From assembly GCA_964371585.1 (NCBI GenBank), contig CAYJMD010000002.1, positions 124,001 to 188,000 of the forward strand: a stretch of DNA of 64,000 nucleotides, written 5' to 3'. The position numbers were made by a program, and so were the translations under genes. The notes below the pieces were generated by a model. That model ran no database searches, was not told where the DNA came from, and worked only from the letters and a program-made list of their open reading frames with translations. The first letter of the stretch is position 1. Each line of letters starts with the position of its first letter. Source of the stretch: RGIG5057 sp964371585 (GTDB taxonomy: Bacteria > Bacillota > Clostridia > TANB77 > CAG-465). Shown here piece by piece: positions 54,860 to 64,000 of the stretch.

Positions 54860-56054
54860 TTAACTTACCACACTATTTGCTATATTAAGCATAATACCTA
54901 TTGATATTATAAATAGTGTAGCTACAGAAAACATTATTCCTGTCATAACTTTATATATGTTAGAAAAATTAGCCATTACAGATATAACTTTATCTTCTTT
55001 GCATATCGGCTCTAGAATTGCTCCGAATAATACTATATACAATGCTAATACATACAATTTTGATTATTGGAATAATTGCTATAACTATTATTGCTATTAT
55101 TCCAAGTACACCTCCTATATTTCCTACTATTTTAGTTGCTCCTACTACAGCTGTAAAACTATCTGAAACAAATTTTCCTACTACAGGTACGAAATTAGAA
55201 ACTGCACTTGAAGTTGCTTTTATCGCAAGAGAGTCTACTGATGTTGTAACTGTAGTCTCAAGTGATAATATACCTAAAAATATTGTAAGTGCAATACCTA
55301 CTATCCATAAGCTACTGTTTAATGAAAATTTGCTTAATCTAGAAAGTCCAATGTTTTCATTTAAACTATGAACTATATTAAATGCTACTGATATAACAAG
55401 AAGTGGAATCACTACACTTGTAATCAAAAAAGATATAGCTGATGTAATAAACAATAATATTGGCTGAATTACACCTATAGCAGTTATAGATCCTGTAAGC
55501 ATTAAAATTCCCATAAGAAATGGTGATGATATTTGCATAATTAAACTAATACTACTTATAGATTCTTCAAACATTATTAAAACTTCTGTAAAATTCCTAA
55601 GTAGTAATGCAGATATTGAAATATAACATACAAAGTTTGCAATAGCTATAACATTACTATCATTGCCACTTTCAAAAGTTTTTAGTATAGCTATTATAAC
55701 TACAATTATCATTATATCAATACTACTCATAATTGCTGTATATAATTCTTTAAATAATAAAGATATCACTTCACCTAAGAAAGTTGAAGGATCAATTATA
55801 CTCTCTTGATTTAACATATCACTTGTCACTTTATCTACATCAACTATTTCATTTAACTCTGAACTTTTAATAGTTTCATCGATTATATTTGTAAAACTTT
55901 CTAATTCTAATGTCTCTGATATTTCACTTATACTACTATCAAATATTTCATCTGTATTTATTGTATTTTCTGCAAAAACATTGGAATTAAGTAATAGTAG
56001 TATAATAAGTAAACTAGTTATTACACTTTTAACAATTAATCTATATATTACCAT
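54860..56054 (-). pseudogene. spoIIIAE: Stage III sporulation protein AE, apparent one-base frameshift
   Basis: Normally a ~400-residue multi-membrane protein at the core of the SpoIIIA-Q complex. The first frame (56054 to about 55059) gives about 332 residues with many membrane segments and ends with PIIK; it then runs out of frame to a stop near 54990. The rest of the protein (LYVLALYIVLFGAILEPICKED and on) continues in another frame from 55057 to 54860. Skipping one base in the AAAA run at 55058-55061 (minus strand) restores a continuous protein of about 397 residues. It may be a base error, a real mutation or, less likely, programmed frameshifting. The start is ATG 56054 after GAGGTG. Confidence 0.85.
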
Positions 56055-56064
56055 GCTCACCTCT

Positions 56065-56448
56065 TTAAACAATGCTACTAAGAGAAGATACTAGTGATGA
56101 TACAAGTGGTAAAGACATTGTTACAATTATTACTTTACCTGCAAGTTCAAGCTTACTTGCAAGTGAAGATTCTCCACTATCAATACAAATATTCCTAGCA
56201 AATTCAATTAAATATGATATTCCTATAACTTTAATTATTATAGTAAAAAATTCTCTATTAATGCCCGAACTATCTATAAGTGAATTAATCATTGTTATAA
56301 TACTTTCAAGTCCATTCATACTTAATATGAGTAATATAATACCAGCAGTAAGACTAAGTAACATTGCTATATCTTTTCTTTCGTTTTTAATTGTTATAAT
56401 TAAAAATAATGCCAGTATAGAAAAACCTACAATTTTAAATATATCCAT
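56065..56448 (-). CDS. spoIIIAD: Stage III sporulation protein AD
   Basis: 127 residues, mostly hydrophobic with about four membrane segments and the usual GISYLIEFARNICIDSGESSLASKLELAGK segment (about 72-101, written here by its first and last residues only in reading). Integral membrane part of the SpoIIIA-Q channel. Downstream of AC, 12 bases apart. Confidence 0.92.
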   Translation of the reverse strand: MDIFKIVGFSILALFLIITIKNERKDIAMLLSLTAGIILLILSMNGLESIITMINSLIDSSGINREFFTIIIKVIGISYLIEFARNICIDSGESSLASKLELAGKVIIVTMSLPLVSSLVSSLSSIV

Positions 56449-56460
56449 ATTAATATACCT

Positions 56461-56655
56461 TTAAAGATTAAATACAGTTTTAACTGTATCAAATAATATG
56501 CTTATTTCACTAATTACTAACATTAATACTATTACAACACCAGTTAAAGTTGTAAGCATCGCTTGTTCTTCTCTACCAGATTTTGTTAGTACCATATTAA
56601 TTACAGAAATAAGGATACCTATTCCTGCTATTTTCAATAATAAATCAACTTCCAT
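56461..56655 (-). CDS. spoIIIAC: Stage III sporulation protein AC
   Basis: 64 residues, two membrane segments; MEVDLLLKIAGIGILISVIN and the loop KSGREEQAMLTTLTG are typical. Overlaps the end of spoIIIAB by 11 bases, so translation is coupled. Length matches the family (about 65-68). Confidence 0.93.
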   Translation of the reverse strand: MEVDLLLKIAGIGILISVINMVLTKSGREEQAMLTTLTGVVIVLMLVISEISILFDTVKTVFNL

Positions 56656-57190
56656 ATATTAACCTCTTCTCTATACTTAAATAAATAGTACAACTATAAT
56701 AAGCCCCGATACTACTCCGAAGAGTTCTATACATTTTAGATTGTTTTATTTTCACATCTGTTGCCTCTTTAATTTGATTTTGAGTAATATCTATACTAGA
56801 AAGTATTAAGCTTGTATCAAGCTCTATACTATTTTTTCCTAGTGAAGATAATGTAGAAATAATATTACTTTTATCATAACTATCTAAACAATCTAAACTA
56901 TTTATATTCTGTATTATACTTTGACCTACATCTTTTTCTTCAAGCATATCTACTACAATATTTCCCATAACACCTTTTAGTCTTGTCTTTAAATTAACTC
57001 TACAACATTCAAGAATATCTGGAAGAATTGCAAGAGTATATTTCATCTGTTTCTCTACCGTTTCAATGTATATAACATATTCTCTTAAAATGTATTCTCT
57101 TTCATATAGTTTTCTTGACTTTTGATATCCTAAATATGTAGTAATTCCTATAATTAAAATACCTAAAAATATTTTTATAGCCTCTATCAT
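56645..57190 (-). CDS. spoIIIAB: Stage III sporulation protein AB
   Basis: 181 residues, an N-terminal hydrophobic segment (about 3-20), then a helical cytoplasmic part (EREYILREYVIYIETVEKQM). Overlaps the spoIIIAA stop by 4 bases (ATGA). It resembles GspF-like assembly proteins. Family length is about 170 residues. Confidence 0.9.
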   Translation of the reverse strand: MIEAIKIFLGILIIGITTYLGYQKSRKLYEREYILREYVIYIETVEKQMKYTLAILPDILECCRVNLKTRLKGVMGNIVVDMLEEKDVGQSIIQNINSLDCLDSYDKSNIISTLSSLGKNSIELDTSLILSSIDITQNQIKEATDVKIKQSKMYRTLRSSIGAYYSCTIYLSIEKRLIYGS

Positions 57191-58092
57191 AATGAAGCTA
57201 CCTCTTCAAGATTCATATTATTTAGTTTATGTAATTTTTCAATTGTACCTGGACCTTGCTTTCTTGATAATAATACAATATAGTCAAATTTATCTATAAT
57301 AGGTTTTAAATCTTCTTTTTTAAGTACATCTTCTACAGTACTTCCATGTACAGTAAATATTAAACTTACTCCACATAACGATGCTTTTTTGATTGCATCA
57401 ATATCTTGCTTAGTACCTATTTCATCTGTTGTTATAACATCAAGCCCCATACTTCTGATTAACATAGATATACCTTTATCTTTAGAAATATTGGACATTA
57501 TATCGCTTCTTAAACCTACATCTAAATAATTTCTACCATTATATACTGATGTGAGTTCTCCTCTTTCATCAACAACTCCTATATTATATCCTCTTCTTTT
57601 TTCTGTACCATTGCTAATTTGTCTTATTAGGTCTCTAAGTAGTGTAGTTTTACCACATCCTGGAGGAGAAACTATAAGTGTATTTTTAACTTCAAAATCA
57701 TCTACAATATAGTTAATCAATTTATTTGCTGCTCCAATTACTTGTCTTGCTATACGTATATTTAAACTATTAATATTTTTTATATTGACAATCTTATTAT
57801 CTGATATGACCCCTTCACCACAAATTCCAATCCTATGTCCACCTTTTATTGTAATAAATCCTTCATTAATATCATTTTGTATAGAATATAATGAGTTAGA
57901 GGAAACTTTTACTAAAATATCTAAAATATCATTTAGTCTAACTATAGATTCCAGTATAATTTCTTTTTTGGAAATGTTTATAATTACATTTCTATTTGCT
58001 CTAAGCCTTATTTCTGTAATATCTGTATTTGTTCCTATACTACCAATTTCTCTTCTTAAACTTTCAGGTAGTATATTTAAAATATTTTCCAT
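57187..58092 (-). CDS. spoIIIAA: Stage III sporulation protein AA, secretion-type ATPase
   Basis: 301 residues. Walker A SPPGCGKTTLLRDLI, Walker B-like VVDERGELTS, and an N-terminal part that resembles type II/IV secretion ATPases. Powers the SpoIIIA-Q complex from the mother cell. The start is ATG 58092 with GAGGTG upstream; the open frame extends further. First gene of the operon. No clear SigA consensus was seen upstream; a SigE-type promoter is expected from known biology. Confidence 0.94.
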   Translation of the reverse strand: MENILNILPESLRREIGSIGTNTDITEIRLRANRNVIINISKKEIILESIVRLNDILDILVKVSSNSLYSIQNDINEGFITIKGGHRIGICGEGVISDNKIVNIKNINSLNIRIARQVIGAANKLINYIVDDFEVKNTLIVSPPGCGKTTLLRDLIRQISNGTEKRRGYNIGVVDERGELTSVYNGRNYLDVGLRSDIMSNISKDKGISMLIRSMGLDVITTDEIGTKQDIDAIKKASLCGVSLIFTVHGSTVEDVLKKEDLKPIIDKFDYIVLLSRKQGPGTIEKLHKLNNMNLEEVASL

Positions 58093-58156
58093 ATATATCA
58101 CCTCAATCAACCTAGCTATACTATACAACATCATAAGTAAATAATTTGTAAAAAAA

Positions 58157-58189
58157 AAACTAGTGACTTTAAAAAAATCAACTAGTTTT
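58157..58189 (-). terminator. Terminator of ligA
   Basis: AAAACTAGT and ACTAGTTTT pair, followed on the minus strand by a T run; separates ligA from spoIIIA. Confidence 0.8.
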
Positions 58190-58208
58190 GTAGAATTATT
58201 TATTATAT

Positions 58209-60245
58209 TTATTTTATCATATCTAAAAATTGTTCTATAGTTATAATTGGAACATTTAAAGTAGTAGCTTTATCATATTTACTTCCACTATCTTCACCAG
58301 CAATTAAATATGATGTTTTTTTAGACACAGAAGAAACTGATTTACCTAAATTTTCTTCAACCATTTTAACTATTTCATTTCTTGAATAGTTAGTAAATGA
58401 ACCAGTAACACAGAAGTTTAATCCTTCAAGTTTATTAGATTTCGCTTCTTCTTTACTACCTTTTAAATTCACACCAGCATTATTAAGTTTTTCTATGATT
58501 TCTATAGTTTTAGGTTTTCTGAAAAAAGTATATACACTTTCAGCCATAATTTTCCCAAAATCATCAAGCTCTTCTAATACTTGTACATCTGCATTTATAA
58601 TCTCATATATATCATTAAAATTGTTGCTTAACACTTTAGATGCTTTTTTACCAACATTACGAATACCCAGACCAAATATTAATTTATCAAGTGTATTGTT
58701 TTTAGATTTATTTATAGCATTTATTAAATTATTACTTGATTTTTCTTTAAAGTTTTCTAGATTAAAGAAATCATCAAAAGTTAAAGTATAGATATCTGCT
58801 ACATCATTTATTTTATTTTCTTCAATTAAAGTTTCAATAATACTTTCTCCAAGACCCGATATATCCATACAATCTCTTGAAACAAAATGTACTAATGAAC
58901 GATATATAAGAGCTGGACATTCACTATTAGTACATCTTATATCTACTATATCTTCAGTATATTCAAGTTTTTCATTACAGACTGGACAATTTACTGGTTT
59001 TTCAATTTTAACTTCATTTCCAGTTCTTTTTTCTTTTATAACTTTAACAACTTCCGGTATTATCTCTCCTGCCTTTTGTATTACAGCTATGTCACCAATT
59101 CGTATGTCTTTTTCTTCCATGTAATCAAAATTATGAAGTGTCGCAGATGATACAGTAGAACCACTAATTTTCACAGGCTCTAAAGATACCATAGGCGTTA
59201 CTTTACCTGTTCTTCCAACTTGCATCATTATATCTAAAATTTTAGTTTCTTTTTGCTCTGGAGGATATTTATATGCAACCGCCCATTTAGGAACTTTAAC
59301 AGTACTTCCAAGTCTATCTCTTAACGCTAAACTATCTACCTTTACAACAGCACCATCAATATCATATTTAAACTTTTCTCTTAAAGTATCAATCTCATTA
59401 ATAGAATTTAAAACTTCTTCATTACTACTACAAACTTTTATATATTCAATAGTGTTAAATCCAATATCTTTTAAATACCTTATAGATTCACTATGACTTT
59501 TAAAAGTTTTAGTTTTAGAAGCTTGTACATTAAATATAAATATATCTAAATTTCTCTCTTTAACTAAATCTGTATCAAGCTGTCTTAATGTTCCAGCCGC
59601 AGTATTTCTTGTATTAGCAAACTCTTTTTTTCCTTGTTTCTTAGCTATTTCATTTAATCTCTCAAGCTCAGACTTTGGTAAATATACTTCTCCCCTAACT
59701 TCAATAGTATCTCTACTGGTAAGAGAATGTGGAATAGTAGAAATCACTTTAATATTTTCAGTAACATCTTCACCTGTAGTTCCATCCCCTCTTGTTGATC
59801 CACAAATAAGTCTTCCACTTTCATAATCTAAAGAAATGGATAATCCATCAACTTTAGTTTCAACTGTAAATTTAGCATCACTATCTATTTCTTTTATCTT
59901 ATTAATAAACTTAGTTACATCTTCTAAGGTAAATACATCTTGTAAACTTTCCATTTTCACCTCATGATATACACTTTTAAACGAGCTCTTTGTTTTACCT
60001 CCAATTTTTTGAGTGTGAGAAGTTTTATCTATAAAGTTAGGATATTTTTCTTCTAAATCTCTATATTCTTTTGTAAGTTTGTCATAATCGTAATCAGATA
60101 TTTTACTAGTATCTTCCTCATAATATAACTTATTATGTTTAGCTATTTCATCTTTTAAGTATTCATATCTTTTTTTATCTTCATCTATAGTTTTGCTTAT
60201 TTTTTTAGTAATATTATAATCAGCAAAAAAATTAATTTCATCCAT
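58209..60245 (-). CDS. ligA: NAD-dependent DNA ligase
   Basis: About 678 residues. Seals nicks in DNA in replication and repair using NAD. Adenylation-site KVDGLSIS, four-Cys zinc finger (CPVCNEKL and CTNSECPALI), HhH domain, and C-terminal BRCT domain (about 600-670; GLNFCVTGSFTNYSR). The start is ATG 60245 after GAGAGGTG; a longer frame would begin at GTG 60254. Single gene. Confidence 0.96.
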   Translation of the reverse strand: MDEINFFADYNITKKISKTIDEDKKRYEYLKDEIAKHNKLYYEEDTSKISDYDYDKLTKEYRDLEEKYPNFIDKTSHTQKIGGKTKSSFKSVYHEVKMESLQDVFTLEDVTKFINKIKEIDSDAKFTVETKVDGLSISLDYESGRLICGSTRGDGTTGEDVTENIKVISTIPHSLTSRDTIEVRGEVYLPKSELERLNEIAKKQGKKEFANTRNTAAGTLRQLDTDLVKERNLDIFIFNVQASKTKTFKSHSESIRYLKDIGFNTIEYIKVCSSNEEVLNSINEIDTLREKFKYDIDGAVVKVDSLALRDRLGSTVKVPKWAVAYKYPPEQKETKILDIMMQVGRTGKVTPMVSLEPVKISGSTVSSATLHNFDYMEEKDIRIGDIAVIQKAGEIIPEVVKVIKEKRTGNEVKIEKPVNCPVCNEKLEYTEDIVDIRCTNSECPALIYRSLVHFVSRDCMDISGLGESIIETLIEENKINDVADIYTLTFDDFFNLENFKEKSSNNLINAINKSKNNTLDKLIFGLGIRNVGKKASKVLSNNFNDIYEIINADVQVLEELDDFGKIMAESVYTFFRKPKTIEIIEKLNNAGVNLKGSKEEAKSNKLEGLNFCVTGSFTNYSRNEIVKMVEENLGKSVSSVSKKTSYLIAGEDSGSKYDKATTLNVPIITIEQFLDMIK

Positions 60246-60274
60246 TTTAAGCACCTCTCATTATTATTATAAAT

Positions 60275-60302
60275 ATTATACCATAATTTTCAATTTATAC
60301 AA
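60275..60302 (-). promoter_or_regulatory. SigA-type promoter of ligA
   Basis: TTGTAT, 16-base spacer ending TGG, TATAAT on the minus strand (extended -10). Confidence 0.55.
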
Positions 60303-60364
60303 TAATAATGATAAATTATAACAAAAAAAAATAATCTTCATACACTACTATATAGAGGTGTTTT

Positions 60365-60811
60365 ATGGAGAATTTAGATGCAACAATTTTAGAAAGTATA
60401 GACAACTTAAACTCATCAGAAAAATTTACACGTATAGCACTTGCAGGCGGATTTATTGCTTATTTATCGCTTACCCAAATAAAGAAAGGTCTTATATGTT
60501 CTACAAATAATATACAAACAATAATACTACTTGACTTTATTGCTGCAACACTTGGAATATTAGTAACAGTATATTTCTTTAATGAGAATCTTAAATTCTA
60601 TAATCCTGATGAAACCAACTGTATAATAAAAAACTCTCAAAACTTAAGTATAATTACATCTGGAATTTTAGTAGTAATTGAAATATTTAGATTTGTAGAT
60701 TTGCTTAAAACAAGTAACTACGAGTACTGTGAATATTTAAAAGGATTGAAAGTAGATGAAACCACTCAAATATCTACTACTGAGAATTTAGCTATACCAT
60801 CAGTACTTTAA
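60365..60811 (+). CDS. Small membrane protein of unknown function
   Basis: 148 residues, about three membrane segments (about 20-38, 52-73, 93-112), acidic N-terminus and soluble C-terminal tail. Not recognised. AGAGGTG ribosome binding site 5 bases before the ATG. Transcribed divergently from ligA and convergently to the 577-aa gene. Confidence 0.7.
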   Translation: MENLDATILESIDNLNSSEKFTRIALAGGFIAYLSLTQIKKGLICSTNNIQTIILLDFIAATLGILVTVYFFNENLKFYNPDETNCIIKNSQNLSIITSGILVVIEIFRFVDLLKTSNYEYCEYLKGLKVDETTQISTTENLAIPSVL

Positions 60812-60861
60812 AATAATATTGTATTAATAAAAACATTGTGATATCTAAATAAATTCATATA

Positions 60862-60898
60862 CAAAAAAAGATACTAAATTAATATTAGTATCCTTTTA
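60862..60898. terminator. Bidirectional terminator
   Basis: GATACTAA and TTAGTATC, 8-bp stem with A-rich and T-rich flanks, between convergent genes. Confidence 0.75.
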
Positions 60899-60906
60899 TT
60901 ATTATA

Positions 60907-62640
60907 TTACATTCTAGATAATTCTTCTTGTGCAAGTTCTGCAGTAGTTTTTGATCTTTTATTAACACTTGCTCTGAATAATGTACTTGAAGGAGTAACG
61001 TCAATAGTATTTGTAAGTTTTCCTAAATTACCAAATACAGTATTTCTCATTTTTACTTCATTAGCCCACATATCAGCTTTATCTTTATTATACCTAGTCA
61101 TACCTTTTATAAATGTTTGTCTTGCTAATTCTGTTTTTCTTGTATCTTCATCAAACATAGATTTAAACTTTTGTTTTATACCTGATACTTTTCCTGCATT
61201 TTCATCACATTTTAATAATAATGCATTTCTTGAAACTTTGTCCATTATAACATCATTTAAAATTTTTCTTTCATCTCTTGTACAAGATTTTGCAACTTTA
61301 TTATAATTATCAGTTAATCTGCTTAAAACTACGAAATCATTGTATTTTAATGAACTTAAATCATTATTATTTAAAGCTTTTACAATTTTGTCAGCATTTG
61401 AACCTAACACACCTTGTAAATTTGGCATATTTAGATGAGAAGATTCAATATCATTTCTTTCTTGAATTTCATTATTCATTCTTAAAAGTGATGCAAGTCT
61501 TTGTCTATCGAACTTAGAAGGCATATTATTTAAGGCTACTTCTATTGTTTCATAACCATATCCTTCAACAAATAATTTTAACTCTCTTGGAGCTAAATCT
61601 TCTAAATTTTGAAGCATAATTTTAGCTCTTTGGTCTGGAGAAAGATTTTTCATTTCCTCTCTTGTAGGAACTCCATTTACTCCCATTTCAACATATGAAC
61701 TACTAGAAGCAGGAGCAGCTTGAACAGCTTGTCCTTGAGCTTGTTTTGCTTGTTGCTGAGAACCTTGCTCTGCACCTTGAACAGCTTGAGCATTTGGATC
61801 TGTAACATTATTTGATCTTCCTGTAACCATTCTCGGTTTTTCGTCTATTTCTAATTCTTTGAATTTATCTTGTATTTCTTTTTGTTTTGCAAGCATAACA
61901 CCATAAGCTTCATTATTTGCTTTTAGTTTTTCATCATACATTGCTTTAGTTGCAGTTATATTATTACCCAGTACTTCTAATTCTTTCTTATTTGAACTTT
62001 CTTTATTAATATCTGCTACATTTAAAGCACTTTCTTTAGCAATATCTACTTGCATTTTATTATAGTTGTTTTGTTTTGCTATTTCTGCTGCTTGAGTAGT
62101 ATTACCTGAAGAAGATTCAAGTAATTTTTCTGCTGCAAGTTTCATTTTTTCGATAGCTTCAGTTCTAGCTTCAATAGCTGCTTTTAAACCTTCATTTTCT
62201 ATTTCTAATGCTTTAACTTTTTCTTCATCTTCAATCATTTTAACATTAACTTCTTCTAATATCTTACCGTTTTCTAATATTAAAGTTTCTTCATATTCAA
62301 ATGCTTTTTCAATTTGATTTCTAAATTCAATTTCAACAGCTTTTTTATCTGCTCCTGCAAATTCTGTAAGCTCTCCAATTAAACCTTTTTCGCCTGGAGA
62401 CAGGTATACAGATGCTTCAGCAATAAGTTGTAATTTTTTTCTCATTGGTATTTGATTACCATTTGCATCTACTAATTCATCTTCACTTACATTACAAATA
62501 TTTGTTAATATATGATCAACTTTATCAAAATACACTGATGAATAATCTTTTAATTGCTCATCTAATATACTACCTATTTGAGTATCAAAATCTTTGTTTA
62601 TATATACTTTATCTAACTTTCTATCTGCTGCTATTGCCAT
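60907..62640 (-). CDS. Large coiled-coil protein of unknown function
   Basis: 577 residues, not recognised. N-terminal charged helices with coiled coil (about 100-275), a Gln/Ala-rich flexible linker (about 280-315; QGSQQQAKQAQGQAV), and a more ordered helical C-terminal half (about 320-577). No signal peptide or membrane segment. The start is ATG 62640 with GAGG 9 bases upstream; an in-frame extension of 5 codons overlaps the upstream 40-aa gene. It resembles the 429-aa gene at 19973-21259 in arrangement, not in obvious sequence. Confidence 0.75.
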   Translation of the reverse strand: MAIAADRKLDKVYINKDFDTQIGSILDEQLKDYSSVYFDKVDHILTNICNVSEDELVDANGNQIPMRKKLQLIAEASVYLSPGEKGLIGELTEFAGADKKAVEIEFRNQIEKAFEYEETLILENGKILEEVNVKMIEDEEKVKALEIENEGLKAAIEARTEAIEKMKLAAEKLLESSSGNTTQAAEIAKQNNYNKMQVDIAKESALNVADINKESSNKKELEVLGNNITATKAMYDEKLKANNEAYGVMLAKQKEIQDKFKELEIDEKPRMVTGRSNNVTDPNAQAVQGAEQGSQQQAKQAQGQAVQAAPASSSSYVEMGVNGVPTREEMKNLSPDQRAKIMLQNLEDLAPRELKLFVEGYGYETIEVALNNMPSKFDRQRLASLLRMNNEIQERNDIESSHLNMPNLQGVLGSNADKIVKALNNNDLSSLKYNDFVVLSRLTDNYNKVAKSCTRDERKILNDVIMDKVSRNALLLKCDENAGKVSGIKQKFKSMFDEDTRKTELARQTFIKGMTRYNKDKADMWANEVKMRNTVFGNLGKLTNTIDVTPSSTLFRASVNKRSKTTAELAQEELSRM

Positions 62641-62641
62641 A

Positions 62642-62764
62642 TTATTTTGCCTCACTTTCTAGTTTTTTAACTATTTCTCTAAAATAAATCATATTATCAA
62701 CTGTTTCATTTATTTCGCTTATTTTATTTAGGTTTTCTTCTACTTTTTTAATATTTTCTTCCAT
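62642..62764 (-). CDS. Small helical protein (40 aa) upstream of the coiled-coil gene
   Basis: MEENIKKVEENLNKISEINE then a helical remainder ending KKLESEAK; 40 residues, strongly helical and charged. GGAGG lies 7 bases before the ATG. Its stop is one base from the ATG of the 577-aa gene (TAATATG), and it lies behind a consensus promoter, so translation coupling is likely. Confidence 0.65.
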   Translation of the reverse strand: MEENIKKVEENLNKISEINETVDNMIYFREIVKKLESEAK

Positions 62765-62832
62765 AAATAATCCTCCGTCTCTAAATAATTTTATGTAATT
62801 TAAACATCTATATTATTTAGTGTATATTTAAT

Positions 62833-62861
62833 ATTATAATATATTATAGTATAAATGTCAA
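62833..62861 (-). promoter_or_regulatory. SigA-type promoter of the 40-aa/577-aa unit
   Basis: Consensus TTGACA, 17-base spacer, TATAAT on the minus strand, about 69 bases before the 40-aa start codon. Confidence 0.8.
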
Positions 62862-62917
62862 GAATATATTAAATATTGTTATATTTATATCCAAATAACT
62901 ACAGATTTACATAATAT

Positions 62918-64000
62918 TTATTTGTTTTTGCCTATATTTTCTATATTTTCAAAAATATTCATATATGATATTTCTTCTATTCCAACTATATCTTTTTTTG
63001 TAATAACACTAACATTTTTAGCCAGTATTCCAAAACATGCTATTTCATCTATCATTACTTGTTTTAGGTTATTAATATTACTTGCTAACTCTTCTACACT
63101 TGAATTTTCGACATTCAGTATTGCTTCATCAATAGTTTCATTTATATTTATATATTCATATAGATATGATATATCTGCACTTTGACTCATAGTAACTGTA
63201 GATATAACTGCATCATAATCTCCATTTGTATTAACTAAATTTTCAATTTCTTCATTAGTCATTTTTAATAAATCTACTCTTATTCCCACTTTTTCAACTT
63301 GAAATTTAATTTCCTCAGCTATTAATACTTTTTGAGTATCATCTTTATTAACTAATAATTTTATTATTAACGGCTCACTATCTTTAGTATATATTCCACC
63401 ATCTTTTATATATCCATTTTCAATTAATATATTTTCTGCTGCTATATTATCATATCTATATACGATATCTGAATATATATATGGCAGATCAATTACTTCA
63501 GCAAAATTTCTACTTATTTCATTTACAATTTCTGATTTGTTAATTGAATATGTAAATGCTCTCCTTAAATCTAAATTATCTAATATTTCAGAATCACTAT
63601 TAAACATTAAGAAGTAACTTTCTCCATCTCTATATTTTTTAACATTATAGTCATATTTACCAAGTAAGTTTATTTCTTCTTCTGAAGATGTAAGGAACAT
63701 TTCAATATATCCTTTTTTAAAATCTTCTACTAGCTGTGTTGATGATGAATAATTAGATATATTTATTTCACTAATAATTGGTTTTGTAGTATATTCTTCT
63801 TTAATGAAATTAGCTTCATCAATAGCTGTAGTCAATCTATATAAATTTTCATTATTTTTAGATAATAATTTTATACTTGCTAGTTCATATACAAAATATG
63901 GATCACTATCATTTAAAGTTATCATAATATTTATTTCATTAGTCTTTTTTATTTCGTATATACCTAATTTATCTTTATTTGTTTCTAGTGAAGCTTTTAT
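62918..64000 (-). CDS. Solute-binding protein family 5 (OppA-like), cut by window
   Basis: At least 360 residues; the frame stays open past 63925 to the window end, so the N-terminus (and any signal peptide) is outside. The sequence DNLDLRRAFTYSINKSEIV and the domain style match peptide-binding proteins of ABC importers (SBP_bac_5). Permease and ATPase genes are not visible and may lie beyond the window. The C-terminus ends IENIGKNK. Substrate unknown; the protein seems shorter and more divergent than typical OppA. Confidence 0.72.
   Translation of the reverse strand: MKASLETNKDKLGIYEIKKTNEINIMITLNDSDPYFVYELASIKLLSKNNENLYRLTTAIDEANFIKEEYTTKPIISEINISNYSSSTQLVEDFKKGYIEMFLTSSEEEINLLGKYDYNVKKYRDGESYFLMFNSDSEILDNLDLRRAFTYSINKSEIVNEISRNFAEVIDLPYIYSDIVYRYDNIAAENILIENGYIKDGGIYTKDSEPLIIKLLVNKDDTQKVLIAEEIKFQVEKVGIRVDLLKMTNEEIENLVNTNGDYDAVISTVTMSQSADISYLYEYININETIDEAILNVENSSVEELASNINNLKQVMIDEIACFGILAKNVSVITKKDIVGIEEISYMNIFENIENIGKNK

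Noticed and set aside
54860..55057. Separate small membrane protein gene at the end of spoIIIAE
   Set aside because: Its sequence is the expected C-terminus of SpoIIIAE in another frame; the start codon there is not supported by a ribosome binding site.
1..64000. Mobile elements, prophage, toxin-antitoxin or CRISPR-Cas systems
   Set aside because: No transposase, integrase, phage structural gene, cas gene or repeat-spacer array was seen on either strand.

Overview
The window is AT-rich chromosomal DNA with tightly packed genes, Gram-positive style ribosome binding sites (GGAGG) and SigA-type promoters. A complete spoIIIA operon, a dipicolinate synthase subunit A gene, hrcA-grpE-dnaK-dnaJ, clpE and rubrerythrin point to an anaerobic, spore-forming member of the Clostridia. 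TGG codes Trp and stops look standard. Two runs of exactly 100 N, each flanked by an exact 55-bp direct repeat, indicate a scaffolded short-read assembly, probably a metagenome-assembled genome. I saw no rRNA, tRNA, CRISPR array, transposase or phage module. Layout: (1) 1-3300: end of a RimI-like acetyltransferase gene and a Lon-family protease. (2) 3350-13970: a long leftward operon reading 460-aa coiled-coil protein, fba, GGDEF/EAL protein, short-chain dehydrogenase, rnhB, pdp, rsmD, 151-aa coiled-coil protein, ftsK/spoIIIE, def. (3) 14090-19885: the heat-shock operon hrcA-grpE-dnaK-dnaJ-rsmE, with a degenerate CIRCE operator just downstream of the -10 of a SigA promoter. (4) 19973-21421: an unknown two-gene unit, a 46-aa protein followed by a 429-aa coiled-coil protein. 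(5) 21530-31105: pgeF-addA, a 113-aa unknown, then tgt-patatin-dpaA-folD. (6) 31137-37910: smc with a YwaF-like membrane gene, two surface or secreted proteins, and trmR. (7) 37982-42531: aspS, asnS, hisS. (8) 42583-50976: LiaF-like protein, pseudouridine synthase, TspO, a GT4 glycosyltransferase with a membrane partner, an AI-2E-family exporter, and ClpE. (9) 51034-53130: rubrerythrin and two unknown paralogous genes, each behind a near-identical promoter. (10) 53136-58092: spoIIIAA-AH, in which spoIIIAE is frame-shifted by one base. (11) 58209-64000: ligA, a small membrane protein, a second unknown pair (40-aa plus 577-aa coiled-coil protein) and a partial solute-binding protein gene. Most genes are housekeeping (protein quality control, translation, replication and chromosome segregation) plus sporulation. 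The least explained parts are the two small-ORF plus coiled-coil cassettes, the acidic 460-aa coiled-coil protein heading the ftsK operon, and the paralogous pair beside rubrerythrin, whose members carry an internally repeated NxP motif. These are the best candidates for undescribed biology; no function is claimed for them.
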